Shown here one piece after another: positions 26,630-34,952 of a DNA stretch of 39,003 nt. The stretch covers positions 1-39,003 of the forward strand of contig JAVVPE010000011.1 in assembly GCA_036655915.1 (NCBI GenBank). The letters run 5' to 3'. The position numbers and the translations under genes are program-made. The notes below the pieces were generated by a model that was not told the origin of the DNA, searched no databases, and saw only the letters and a program-made list of their open reading frames with translations. Position 1 is the stretch's first letter, and every line of letters begins with the position of its first letter. Source of the stretch: JAVWGW01 sp036655915. Its GTDB lineage: Bacteria > Actinomycetota > Coriobacteriia > Coriobacteriales > Eggerthellaceae.

Positions 26630-27187
26630 TTAGGCACGCGCTTTGTTTGCTTGGTCGCGGGGCAGGGTGGCGCCGGAATACATAAGTCCGTTGTTTTCCA
26701 TGTCACGACCGATTTCGACATATTCCTTGCCGGGGTCGACGCACATTTTTTGAACGTCGGCTTCGCTAAGCGTGCGGCGTACTTTTGCAGGCGAGCCGAT
26801 GGCGAGGCTATTATCGGGGATAACCGTATCTTGAGTGACAAGCGAGCCTGCACCGATAACGCAGTTTTTACCGATACGCGCGCGATCCATGACAATCGAC
26901 CCCATGCCGATAAGCGTGTTTTCGCCGATGCTACATCCGTGGATGATAGCGCCATGACCGATGGTCACATTGCGGCCAATAGCCACAGAACATCCTTCAC
27001 TGACGTGCACACAGCAATTTTCTTGAAGGTTGCTGCCCTCTTCCATAACGATTGACCTGCCGTAATCGCCTCGCAACGCCGTGTGGGCGAAAATCGTGCA
27101 GTCTTTGCCAATTGTCACGTTACCGGTGATGCTAGCATTGGGCGCGATATGGGCAAAAGGGTCGATTTTCACTTGATGGTAGTTCAT
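26630..27187 (-). CDS. gamma-class carbonic anhydrase family protein
   Basis: A left-handed beta-helix protein of 185 residues built from hexapeptide repeats. The three zinc or iron ligand histidines are His61 (CVHVSE), His78 and His83 (GHGAIIHG), as in the gamma carbonic anhydrase/YrdA/PaaY group. It lacks the proton-shuttle loop of Cam, so CO2 hydration is possible but unproven; it may instead be an acyltransferase-like scaffold. Its ATG overlaps the stop of a 36-codon ORF (ATGA at 27184-27187). A TATAAT on the minus strand (27253-27258) could provide an additional promoter. Confidence 0.9.
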   Translation of the reverse strand: MNYHQVKIDPFAHIAPNASITGNVTIGKDCTIFAHTALRGDYGRSIVMEEGSNLQENCCVHVSEGCSVAIGRNVTIGHGAIIHGCSIGENTLIGMGSIVMDRARIGKNCVIGAGSLVTQDTVIPDNSLAIGSPAKVRRTLSEADVQKMCVDPGKEYVEIGRDMENNGLMYSGATLPRDQANKARA

Positions 27188-27294
27188 GGGGCCTCTTTCG
27201 TGGGGGAATAGCGTCGCATTGGGCGTGGCACTTCAGTTATTTCTCTTGCTTCATTATAGAAATCATCAAGGAAAATCGATAGCTTATTTTCCAC
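27184..27294 (-). CDS. putative 36-residue protein upstream of gamma carbonic anhydrase
   Basis: A small ORF starting GTG at 27294, with AAAGGA exactly 6 nt upstream, and ending in a TGA that overlaps the next ATG by four bases. The product begins MENKLSIFLDDF and ends RRYSPTKEAP: an acidic/aromatic amphipathic half followed by a basic tail with three prolines. I do not recognise it. It lies 64 nt after the LRR gene on the same strand. The ribosome site and coupling overlap argue for translation, but it could be a leader peptide that only couples expression of the downstream gene. Confidence 0.5.
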   Translation of the reverse strand: MENKLSIFLDDFYNEAREITEVPRPMRRYSPTKEAP

Positions 27295-27358
27295 CCAAAT
27301 TCCTTTGTTTGGCGAAAGAAGGCACGCGGGTGTGTCCAGCGCTGCGCTGAGGGTGTGT

Positions 27359-29173
27359 TTAAAGGGCGAAGCGCTTGGCGGGCACTGTGGTGGGGAAGTG
27401 TTGTTGGCGGTAGTCCATAAGGAAAAGCACACAGTCCATTTTGCGCATGCTGCGCAGTGCTTCGGCCTGCGCATCGATGGTTTCGCGGGTGATAAAGCCG
27501 CAGGTGCACAAAGCTTCTAGCAGGTGCACATCGCCGCGGCGGGAAACTTGCTGCATCACTTCATTTGGTTGGGATTGCAGGTAGGCCACGAGTTCGCTTT
27601 GTGCCGCAACGGAAAGGCGATAGGGGTGTTCAATGCGTTCAAGCACCGCGTCCATCTTATTACGGATATGCTTTTTCGAGGCAAGAAGGGCATCGTAGCG
27701 TTCAAAATCAAAGGGGATGGGTTCTTGCGCGTAAAGCTCGGGCTGCGCTGCGGGCGCCTCTTGTCCGATGAAGCAGGAAAGCTCGGGGTTCGGCGAAATA
27801 TGCACGGTGCACCCGCAGGCTTCAAAGGTGCAGATGCAGTTTTCAAAGCAGCCCCGCCCGATCTGGGTAAGGCTTGCGGGAAGGGTGACGCTGTGGGCAA
27901 GGCAGCGCGAAAGAAAGTTGTAGGCACCCAGCTGCTGCAAGTGTGCGGGCAGCGTAAGCTCCTTTAAGCCCGAGCAGGTATTTTTTTCTTCAATTACGGT
28001 AACGCTTGGGGGGATAAGCAAGGATTCCACGCGTTGGGGCAGCGCCTTGGCGCGGATGCGCGTTACCGGCCTTCCCTCAACCGAAGAGGGGATTACCAGG
28101 CGCTCGCAGCGTCGCGGTGAACGAACAAGCTGCGCATCGCCTGCGGCCATCAGGTCGAAATAGCACTCTTGGACGCGCACATAGTGCGGGTTTACAGCGC
28201 TAAGACCCAGGTTGGTAAGCGTGCGCCTTAGGGGGGAATCGAGGTCGCATACCCACAAGGCATCCTTGTTTGGCACCGAATAAATGTGCGTGAGCGAATC
28301 GGGGCACACGATAACTTCAGGTTGCGCTAGGCTTTCAACAAATGCCTGGGCGGCTATGCGCTGCAGCCCCGCAGGCAGGGTAAGCACACCCGGTGGGGGG
28401 AAGGCCTGAAAGTGGAGCGTGGTGCCATCTTTTGAATACAGGCTGCCTTTGTGCGAGGCGAACGAAGGATTGTCTTTATCGACATGGTAGGCGATGGATG
28501 GGGCAACGCAGGTGGCTTGTGTGATACTGAATTCTTGCGTTCCCATACTCTGCACGCTGCGGGAAATAAAAAGGTCACGCACGCAAAGGGCGGCAAAGGC
28601 GTTTTGTTCCACACGCGTTACGCCGTCGGGTAAAATGACGGCGCGGACGTCTACCCCATAGACAAGCCTTCGCGCAAAAGCGCTGGCGGCGATACGGGTG
28701 ACGGGAATTTTCCCGATGCTTTGGGGGATGACGATAAGCACATCGACCCCCTTGTGCCCGCAGTGTTCTTCGTAGGCGTGAAGGTTTATCCCTGTTATGG
28801 TATAGCCCTCTTCATCAAGGCGTACGCTTAGGAAGGGCTCGTGTTGCGCCGTTGTTTGAAAGACGTCGGATAGAGCTTGTTTGTGTGTGGCGCGTGCGAG
28901 TGTGGCTTCACGAATTTCTTGCTTGAGCCCCAGCCCCAGAAAGCCGGCTTCAAACAGGCCAACTTCCTCTTGATTGTGGGGAGTTTTTTGTAAGGTCCAG
29001 CTTTCATAGGGAAACAGTTGAGGCGACCATACTTCTTGTGCGCAAGCTTTGGGCGGGCCGTCTTGGTGCACGTCGCCGATGCTTAGAGCGAGTGGATTTT
29101 CTTTCGCATGCTCAATAATTTCTTGCAGGTTTTTGCGGGAATCTTGAAAGATCATTTTCTCGTACATCAGCAC
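27359..29173 (-). CDS. cytosolic leucine-rich-repeat (BspA-like LRR_5) protein
   Basis: About 604 residues. The middle contains several BspA/LRR_5-type units recognisable by the pattern VxxIP-SVxxIxxxAF, for example VILPDGVTRVEQNAF, LTLPAGLQRIAAQAF, LLIPPSVTVIEE and VTLPASLTQIGRGCF. Unlike most BspA proteins it has no signal peptide or membrane anchor, so it is probably intracellular and binds a partner protein. The last ~100 residues are helical, with an ankyrin-like stretch ending MDYRQQHFP. The start is GTG 29173 (AGGA 5 nt upstream) or ATG 29167. It diverges from the VWA/MoxR genes across a shared symmetric promoter. Confidence 0.82.
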   Translation of the reverse strand: MLMYEKMIFQDSRKNLQEIIEHAKENPLALSIGDVHQDGPPKACAQEVWSPQLFPYESWTLQKTPHNQEEVGLFEAGFLGLGLKQEIREATLARATHKQALSDVFQTTAQHEPFLSVRLDEEGYTITGINLHAYEEHCGHKGVDVLIVIPQSIGKIPVTRIAASAFARRLVYGVDVRAVILPDGVTRVEQNAFAALCVRDLFISRSVQSMGTQEFSITQATCVAPSIAYHVDKDNPSFASHKGSLYSKDGTTLHFQAFPPPGVLTLPAGLQRIAAQAFVESLAQPEVIVCPDSLTHIYSVPNKDALWVCDLDSPLRRTLTNLGLSAVNPHYVRVQECYFDLMAAGDAQLVRSPRRCERLVIPSSVEGRPVTRIRAKALPQRVESLLIPPSVTVIEEKNTCSGLKELTLPAHLQQLGAYNFLSRCLAHSVTLPASLTQIGRGCFENCICTFEACGCTVHISPNPELSCFIGQEAPAAQPELYAQEPIPFDFERYDALLASKKHIRNKMDAVLERIEHPYRLSVAAQSELVAYLQSQPNEVMQQVSRRGDVHLLEALCTCGFITRETIDAQAEALRSMRKMDCVLFLMDYRQQHFPTTVPAKRFAL

Positions 29174-29203
29174 TCGCATCCTTCTGTTGAAATGAGCGTC
29201 ATA

Positions 29204-29238
29204 CCAGTTTACCATCATGATGCCCCATGGTACACTGG
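29204..29238. promoter_or_regulatory. 12-bp inverted repeat carrying mirror-image divergent promoters
   Basis: CCAGTTTACCAT (29204-29215) and ATGGTACACTGG (29227-29238) are inverted copies matching at 11 of 12 positions, 11 bp apart. Plus strand: TTTACC-17-TACACT. Minus strand: TGTACC-17-TAAACT. Both -10 boxes carry an upstream TGG, so each arm serves as -35 for one direction and -10 for the other. Confidence 0.6.
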
Positions 29239-29308
29239 CGTAAAGAGTGCTTTGGATTTCGAAGCGGTGTCGCTTATTTCTGCGGTGCGTGATTGTGGGG
29301 TGGTGGGC

Positions 29309-30826
29309 ATGAATTCTGATATTAGTGCACTTGCACAAGACGTGCTTGCGCTTTCCAAAAATTCGATTCTTGTCAACCTGCGCTTCATGGACAAGTCTTT
29401 TTCAAAGCTCGAATTCAAAGAGGACGCCTCGGTATCTTGGGCAACTGATGGCAGGGTGATCCGTTACAGCCCCAGCGCGGTGCTGCGTGCGTATGCTGCG
29501 CAGCCCGGTGTTGTTGCACGCGATTATTTGCACCTGGTGTTCCACTGTATCTTTCAGCACCTGTTTATTGGCGAACCGGTTAGGCCTGTTTATTGGGATT
29601 TGGCCTGCGACATAGTTGCCGAACACCACATCAATGAACTGGGCCTTGCTGCCACGCAGGCCATGCGCGTGCAAGACCAGCACACAATCATTGCGCAGCT
29701 TTCCCAAAAACTTCCCTTTTTGTCTGCTGAAAAGGTGTATCGCCTTTTTTTGGAAGAGGGGCTTTCCGAAGAAGAAGCGCAGGCTATGCGCCAGCACTTT
29801 TTGGCGGACGACCACCGCTCGTGGTACGATTTTAGCGCTGGCGCAGCTGCGCCAGCATCCGCCGATGAAGTGGCACCCCAGGATGCGGCGGGGCGCGAAA
29901 CCAAAGCCTTTGCCCAAGCGGAAAACAGCACCGAAACCGATCAGCTGCCCGAGGACCGCGCAACGCGCTACAAATCAAGTCGCGGCATGGATTCAAGCGA
30001 AATCACTAAAAAGGAAAAACCCGAAAACGCAAAAGTTGCGACGGGTCAGCGCTTTGCAAATTCCATTTCGCTTGATCGCTCGCGCGAACAGTGGGAAAAC
30101 GCGGCCTATGAAATGGGCGTTGAACTGGAAACATTTACGAAGCTATGGGGTACGGAGGGGTCGGCTTTGACGATGGGCCTTAAGGCTGTCAATCGTGAAA
30201 AGCAGGATTACCGTGAATTTTTACGCAAATTTGCCACGCGCGGCGAAGAAATCAAGGTAAACGACAACGATTTTGACTACATATTTTATTGCTATGGCCT
30301 GCAAATGTTCAAAAGGATGCCCCTGATTGAGCCCCTTGAATACGTCGATGAAAAGCGCATCCGCGATTTTGTTATAGCCATCGACACCTCTGCGTCGACC
30401 AAAGATGAATTGGTTCATAAATTCATGACGAAAACCTACAATATTTTGCAGGAAACGGAAAGTTTCTTTCAGAAGATGAACCTTTATATTATTCAGTGCG
30501 ATGCCGCCATTGCTGATGTGGCGCACATCACATCGCGTCGCGCGTTTGATGATTATCTTGCACACATGCAGATCAAAGGGCTGGGAGGCACCGATTTTCG
30601 CCCGGTGTTCGCCTATGTGGATGCCCTGATTGAAGCGAAGGAACTCACAAACCTGGGCGGTCTGATTTATTTCACCGACGGGCAAGGAAGCTACCCCGCC
30701 GCCAAGCCCGACTACGATACCGCCTTCATTTTTGTGGACGATACGCTGGCGATGCCGAGTGTGCCTTCGTGGGCAATCAAGTTGGAAATGGAAACAGAAG
30801 ACATTGCCTCTTTCGATGAACCCTAA
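29309..30826 (+). CDS. VWA-domain protein (DUF2201-type) partner of a MoxR ATPase
   Basis: A 505-residue cytosolic protein with an N-terminal helical DUF2201_N-like metallopeptidase-type domain (it includes LHLVFHCIFQH and a later CDIVAEHHIN), a charged linker, and a C-terminal von Willebrand A-like domain. The metal-ion-dependent adhesion site is complete: Asp359, Ser361 and Ser363 in DTSAS, Thr428 in GGTDF, and Asp457 in FTDG. Proteins of this kind work with MoxR AAA+ ATPases as chaperone or metal-insertion pairs; such an ATPase gene follows. I use ATG 29309, about 66 nt after the predicted transcript start; the ribosome site is G-rich but not canonical. Confidence 0.85.
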   Translation: MNSDISALAQDVLALSKNSILVNLRFMDKSFSKLEFKEDASVSWATDGRVIRYSPSAVLRAYAAQPGVVARDYLHLVFHCIFQHLFIGEPVRPVYWDLACDIVAEHHINELGLAATQAMRVQDQHTIIAQLSQKLPFLSAEKVYRLFLEEGLSEEEAQAMRQHFLADDHRSWYDFSAGAAAPASADEVAPQDAAGRETKAFAQAENSTETDQLPEDRATRYKSSRGMDSSEITKKEKPENAKVATGQRFANSISLDRSREQWENAAYEMGVELETFTKLWGTEGSALTMGLKAVNREKQDYREFLRKFATRGEEIKVNDNDFDYIFYCYGLQMFKRMPLIEPLEYVDEKRIRDFVIAIDTSASTKDELVHKFMTKTYNILQETESFFQKMNLYIIQCDAAIADVAHITSRRAFDDYLAHMQIKGLGGTDFRPVFAYVDALIEAKELTNLGGLIYFTDGQGSYPAAKPDYDTAFIFVDDTLAMPSVPSWAIKLEMETEDIASFDEP

Positions 30827-30909
30827 ATAAAGTGGCTGCTAGCAAGGCGGCCTGAATCTGATTTTACACAGTAGGGCAGGGATAAGAAAAGAAACGATAG
30901 GTGATAAGC

Positions 30910-32436
30910 GTGAATATCGAACAAGCCAAACAGCAAATCGAAAATGCCATGAAGGCGTATTTCACCAAGGATGAATTTGGCAATTATGTGATTCCCACCG
31001 AACGGCAGCGCCCCGTGTTCTTGCTGGGCGCCCCCGGCATCGGTAAAACGGCGATTATGGAGCAAATTGCGCGCGATCTTGATGTGGGCTTGGTGTCTTA
31101 TGCCATGACCCATCACACGCGCCAAAGCGCTATCGGCTTGCCGTTTATTACGACAAAAACCTATGGGGGCACCGAATACGAGGTCTCCGAATACACCATG
31201 AGCGAAATTATCGCGTCGGTTTACGACGCCATAGAGCAAACGGGCAAGCACGAAGGCATCCTGTTTCTTGATGAAATCAATTGTGTTTCTGAAACCCTGA
31301 CCCCGGCCATCTTGCAATTTTTGCAGTACAAGGTGTTTGGCCGCCACCAGGTTCCCGCAGGATGGATTGTCGTGACGGCGGGCAATCCGCCCGAATACAA
31401 TCGAAGCATCCACGATTTTGATATTGCGACCTGGGATCGCCTCAAGCGCATTGACGTGGAGCCCGATTTTGAAGTGTGGAAGCACTACGCCTTCAATCAC
31501 GGGGTGCATCCCGCCATTTTGACCTATCTGGAGATTAAGCCCGGCGATTTTTATAAGGTGGAAACCACCGTGGAGGGAAAATCGTTTGTGACGGCGCGCG
31601 GATGGGATGACCTTTCCCAGATGATTGTGCTCTACGAACACAACGACCTCCCCGTTGATGGGCTGCTTGTGGGGCAGTATGTGCAAAACCCGCAGATAGC
31701 CAAAAGGTTTGCGGTGTATTACGACTTGTTCAACAAATATAAATCCGATTATCAAGTCGATGCCATCTTGGACGGCAGCGTTCCCGACGAAATTCGTGCG
31801 CGCGCCAAAGCTGCCGGTTTTGATGAACGCATAGCGCTTATGGGCTTGCTCATGGATGCCGCGGGCGAAAACTTGCGCGCAAGCGTGTTAAAGCAGCGCG
31901 CCGTCGAATACCTGCACACGCACTTGCTCAATGTGAAGGCACGCATTGAAGGGGCAGGCCACACGCCTGAAGAGCCTTTCGACATTCGCCACTTGTGTGC
32001 CGAAGAGCAGCGTGATGTGCGCGCTGAGGCTGAAGCGGCACAGGGCGCTGGCGGGTCGGCCAGCGAAAAGTATCATGCCTGTGCCTCGGCTCTCGCATTT
32101 TTTGAAGCGCAGGAAAAATCAACTACGGATGTGACTTTCGCTGCCCTTAGCGCCGCCTTTGAAACCTACGTAGCCGAACTGGATGCAGCGATTGCCGCAA
32201 CGGCGACTATGCTTGATAACGTGTTTCGCTTCATCGAAAACGTGTATGGCGAAGGCCAGGAAATGTTGCTGCTTATCACCGATTTAAGCGTCAACCGCTA
32301 CGGCATGGCATTCATCAACGAACACGGCTGCGAACGCTATTTCGCCCACAATAAAGAACTGCTATTCTATGAACGCGGCAAAGACATCATCGAACGCCTC
32401 GACGCACTCGACCTGTTGGATCAGGCCGATTTGTAG
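30910..32436 (+). CDS. MoxR-type AAA+ ATPase
   Basis: A 508-residue AAA+ protein. Walker A is GAPGIGKT at 40-47 and Walker B is LFLDE at 118-122; the sensor-1 region reads VVTAGNPPEYN. The first ~300 residues form the ATPase and lid. The remaining ~200 residues are helical, with an Ala/Glu-rich segment, and match nothing I recognise. It should remodel a target protein together with the VWA protein encoded upstream. AGGTGA (30899-30904) sets the start at GTG 30910, 9 bases inside a longer frame that begins with GTG 30901. It is followed 27 bp later by a universal stress protein gene. Confidence 0.87.
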   Translation: MNIEQAKQQIENAMKAYFTKDEFGNYVIPTERQRPVFLLGAPGIGKTAIMEQIARDLDVGLVSYAMTHHTRQSAIGLPFITTKTYGGTEYEVSEYTMSEIIASVYDAIEQTGKHEGILFLDEINCVSETLTPAILQFLQYKVFGRHQVPAGWIVVTAGNPPEYNRSIHDFDIATWDRLKRIDVEPDFEVWKHYAFNHGVHPAILTYLEIKPGDFYKVETTVEGKSFVTARGWDDLSQMIVLYEHNDLPVDGLLVGQYVQNPQIAKRFAVYYDLFNKYKSDYQVDAILDGSVPDEIRARAKAAGFDERIALMGLLMDAAGENLRASVLKQRAVEYLHTHLLNVKARIEGAGHTPEEPFDIRHLCAEEQRDVRAEAEAAQGAGGSASEKYHACASALAFFEAQEKSTTDVTFAALSAAFETYVAELDAAIAATATMLDNVFRFIENVYGEGQEMLLLITDLSVNRYGMAFINEHGCERYFAHNKELLFYERGKDIIERLDALDLLDQADL

Positions 32437-32463
32437 AATATAAGGCACGAACAGGAGAAGACT

Positions 32464-32892
32464 ATGACACTGAAAAAGATTTTAGTAGCTTTTGACGGCT
32501 CCGATTTATCGAAAAAGGCTTTGAATCTGGCGCTAGACATCGCGCGTCCCAACCCCGAAATCCACCTCGACGTGGTGTACGCCGCCGCGCTGCCCGCCTT
32601 CGCCATCACCGAAGCTTCGGGTATGCAAGCCGTTATCGATGCGGTGGCCACCGATGGGGAAGAGGTGCTTGACCAGGCCCGTGCTGCTTTGGGGAATATG
32701 ACAGCGCGCACCGAAACCATTTTGGCGCGCGGCGTGTATCCGGCAAACGAAATACTTATCCTGATCGAATCGGGCAACTATGATCTGGTAATCATCGGCA
32801 GCCGGGGTCTAAGCGGTATCAAGGAGCATCTGGGCAGCATGAGCTATAAAATACTGCACGGTTCTAGCGCGCCGGTGCTTATTGCAAAATAG
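32464..32892 (+). CDS. universal stress protein (UspA family)
   Basis: A 142-residue single Usp domain. The ATP-binding signature is present near the C-terminus (GSRGLSGIKEHLGSMS, then HGSSAPVLI), fitting the G-2X-G-9X-G(S/T) rule, and the N-terminus KKILVAFDGSDLS is typical. It is probably a dimeric ATP-binding stress or energy sensor. AGGAGA precedes the ATG. It is the third gene of the VWA-MoxR-Usp unit, which a GNRA-loop terminator closes. Confidence 0.92.
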   Translation: MTLKKILVAFDGSDLSKKALNLALDIARPNPEIHLDVVYAAALPAFAITEASGMQAVIDAVATDGEEVLDQARAALGNMTARTETILARGVYPANEILILIESGNYDLVIIGSRGLSGIKEHLGSMSYKILHGSSAPVLIAK

Positions 32893-32953
32893 CTTGTGCG
32901 CACCTTCCTAAAAAAACAGCGCGTGCTTCCTTTCCCCAAAAGTAGTTTTAGTC

Positions 32954-32979
32954 AAAACCCTGCGAAAGCGGGGTTTTTT
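32954..32979 (+). terminator. rho-independent terminator after the Usp gene
   Basis: AAAACCCTGC (32954-32963) and GCGGGGTTTT (32968-32977) form a 10-bp stem (one G-U pair) capped by a GAAA tetraloop, with a T-run to 32979. Confidence 0.9.
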
Positions 32980-33193
32980 CGGTCAAAGGGTGCCGCTAAT
33001 AGAAAAAAAGGGGACGAAAACCTACGTTACGCGCTTGTAAAGTGAATTCTTGTGAACTGCACTATACTGTACCAGAGTGTTTCGGGTAAGCGGAAGCGCA
33101 CATAAGCGTGTTGCGGGCAAGTGACGCAGCACATACATTAATAGTACGTGGGGGCCTCGCACGCGCGAGGTAAGGGAAGGAAAGGATACAAAC
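32980..33193 (+). promoter_or_regulatory. leader region of the peptide-importer operon
   Basis: This gene-free stretch (part of 32893-33193) holds a candidate -10 TATACT (33063-33068) with no good -35. It also has a 6-bp hairpin CCTCGC-acgc-GCGAGG (33155-33170) just before the ribosome site GGAAAGGA. I see no ORF or known riboswitch in it. Confidence 0.4.
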
Positions 33194-34822
33194 ATGGAAG
33201 AAAGTGGCAACGCATTTAGCAGACGCCAGTTCATCGAAATGCTGGGTGTCGCAACGGCTGGGTTTGGTTTATTCGGCCTGGCAGGCTGCAGCAGCGGCGG
33301 TTCTACTTCGGGCGGAAGCGCTCCGGCAGCGGGTGGCGTGGCAGAAACAATCGTATACGGTCAGGGTGCCGATCCCCGTTCGCTCGATCCGGCGTTTTTC
33401 GACGATGGCGAATCTGCCAAGGTTTCCTGCAACATCTATGAAGGCCTGTATCAGTACGGCTTAAAAGACGCGAAAGTTTCGCCCTGCTTGGCTACTGGTC
33501 TGCCTGAAATTTCAGCCGATGGTCTGGTGTACACCTTCATGCTGCAAAAAGGCGTGAAATTCCACGACGGCACCGATTTCAACGCCGAAGCGGTCAAGGC
33601 ATCCATCGAACGTCAGCTTGCACCAAACTTAACTTCCGACATGCCGTATGCAACCTTCGTATTCGGTTCGGAAGAAACGGGCACCGGCGTCAAAACGATT
33701 GAAGCAATCGACGAGGGCACAGTAAAGGTTACCCTGCGTGCGGCATCTGCGCCGTTCCTGAAAAACCTGGCCATGGCACTTGCTGCCCCCATTGTTTCCC
33801 CGACCGCACTTAAGGCGGCCAACGGCAACATTGGCGAAAAGCCCTGTGGCACCGGCCCCTACAAGTTTGTTTCCTGGACGAAGAGCGACAGCGTGCGCCT
33901 GGAGGCCAACCCTGAATATTGGGACACGGCAACGGCTCCGAAAACGAAGAACATCATCTTCAAAATCATTCCGGAAAACGCCACGCGCGTAACCGCCCTG
34001 ATCAATGGTGAGTGCGACGTTATCGACGGCGTTGATCTTTCTGTGGTCGATCAGATCACCAGCAACGGCTTTAACCTGTTCGCAGAAGACGGCATGACCA
34101 TCAACTATATGGCGTTTAACACCGATAGTGGTATCTGCACCGATCAAGAAGTGCGCCACGCTGTTGCCCAGGCCATCAACGTTGAAGAACTGGTGAAAAC
34201 TGTCTATGGTGAATATGCCACCATCGCCACTTCAGTTATGCCTATTTGGATGGCTCCTTACGACAAAGATATCAAGCAGACCGCCTACGACCCCGAAGCT
34301 GCCAAAAAAACGCTGGCGGCCAAAGGCGTGACGAAGCTTGCCTGCATCACGTATTCCAACCCGCGCCCCTATAACACCAAGGGCGGCGAAGAACTGGCCA
34401 AGTTAATCCAGGGCTACCTGGCTGAAGTGGGCGTTACTGTTGACATCACCCCTTACGATTGGACGGCGTACAAAACCAAGGTGCAGACCGATCCCTTCGA
34501 CATCTGCTTCTATGGTTGGACGGGCGACAATGGCGATCCGGATAACTTCATGAACCTGCTGGCCGACCAGAACTGGTCGATGAACGTGGCTCGCTGGAGC
34601 GATGAAGCCTACAAGGACCTTATTGCCAAGGGCTTAGCTTTGCCCGATGGCGCCGACCGTGATGCTGTATACAAGCAATGTGAAGAAATGGTTGCCACCA
34701 AGCAGCCGTGGCTGCCCATTTCCCACGCGAAAAACCTGTGCGGCGTCAGCCCCAAGGTGGAGGGTTTCTTCTATCATCCCACGGGTGTTGTGTATATGAA
34801 GGGTGTTACCAAACAGGCGTAG
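33194..34822 (+). CDS. Tat-type lipoprotein peptide-binding protein (SBP family 5)
   Basis: The 542-residue receptor of an oligopeptide/dipeptide/nickel-type ABC importer. The N-terminus has a twin-arginine motif SRRQF, a hydrophobic segment and lipobox LAGC, giving lipidated Cys32, so it is likely exported folded by Tat and anchored to the membrane. A Ser/Gly-rich linker follows. Family 5 landmarks are DPRSLDPAFFDDGES and LQKGVKFHDGTDFNAEAVKASIER. The substrate class cannot be fixed from sequence. It heads a five-gene importer operon and is separated from the permease genes by a regulatory spacer that probably allows a higher receptor level. Confidence 0.92.
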   Translation: MEESGNAFSRRQFIEMLGVATAGFGLFGLAGCSSGGSTSGGSAPAAGGVAETIVYGQGADPRSLDPAFFDDGESAKVSCNIYEGLYQYGLKDAKVSPCLATGLPEISADGLVYTFMLQKGVKFHDGTDFNAEAVKASIERQLAPNLTSDMPYATFVFGSEETGTGVKTIEAIDEGTVKVTLRAASAPFLKNLAMALAAPIVSPTALKAANGNIGEKPCGTGPYKFVSWTKSDSVRLEANPEYWDTATAPKTKNIIFKIIPENATRVTALINGECDVIDGVDLSVVDQITSNGFNLFAEDGMTINYMAFNTDSGICTDQEVRHAVAQAINVEELVKTVYGEYATIATSVMPIWMAPYDKDIKQTAYDPEAAKKTLAAKGVTKLACITYSNPRPYNTKGGEELAKLIQGYLAEVGVTVDITPYDWTAYKTKVQTDPFDICFYGWTGDNGDPDNFMNLLADQNWSMNVARWSDEAYKDLIAKGLALPDGADRDAVYKQCEEMVATKQPWLPISHAKNLCGVSPKVEGFFYHPTGVVYMKGVTKQA

Positions 34823-34841
34823 GCGCAAGCGGATAATTGCA

Positions 34842-34850
34842 TGTTATAAT
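34842..34850 (+). promoter_or_regulatory. internal consensus extended -10 upstream of permease genes
   Basis: TGT-TATAAT is a perfect extended -10, 20 bp after the receptor gene's stop. No -35 is recognisable at the standard distance. It would start a transcript near 34857. Confidence 0.55.
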
Positions 34851-34894
34851 GCTAACGTTTTTGTGAAAGAACGAATGTTTTACGTTGCATTTGG

Positions 34895-34912
34895 ATGAAA
34901 ATTCATTTTCAT
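34895..34912. promoter_or_regulatory. palindrome, candidate operator
   Basis: ATGAAAAT-TC-ATTTTCAT: perfect 8-bp arms with a 2-bp spacer, about 45 bp downstream of the internal -10. It could be a repressor site or an RNA hairpin. Confidence 0.45.
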
Positions 34913-34923
34913 TTGAAGGTATC

Positions 34924-34952
34924 GAAGCCGGGGGTCATCGACCTCCGGCTTC
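34924..34952 (+). other. 13-bp intercistronic hairpin between receptor and permease genes
   Basis: Bases 34924-34936 pair with 34940-34952 throughout (one G-U pair) around an ATC triloop. No T-run follows, so partial termination or protection of the receptor mRNA 3' end is more likely than full termination. Confidence 0.7.

Noticed and set aside
27253..27258. TATAAT alone as proof that the gamma carbonic anhydrase has its own promoter
   Set aside because: No matching -35 exists and the bases also encode Tyr-Asn in the candidate small ORF, so it is kept only as a possibility.
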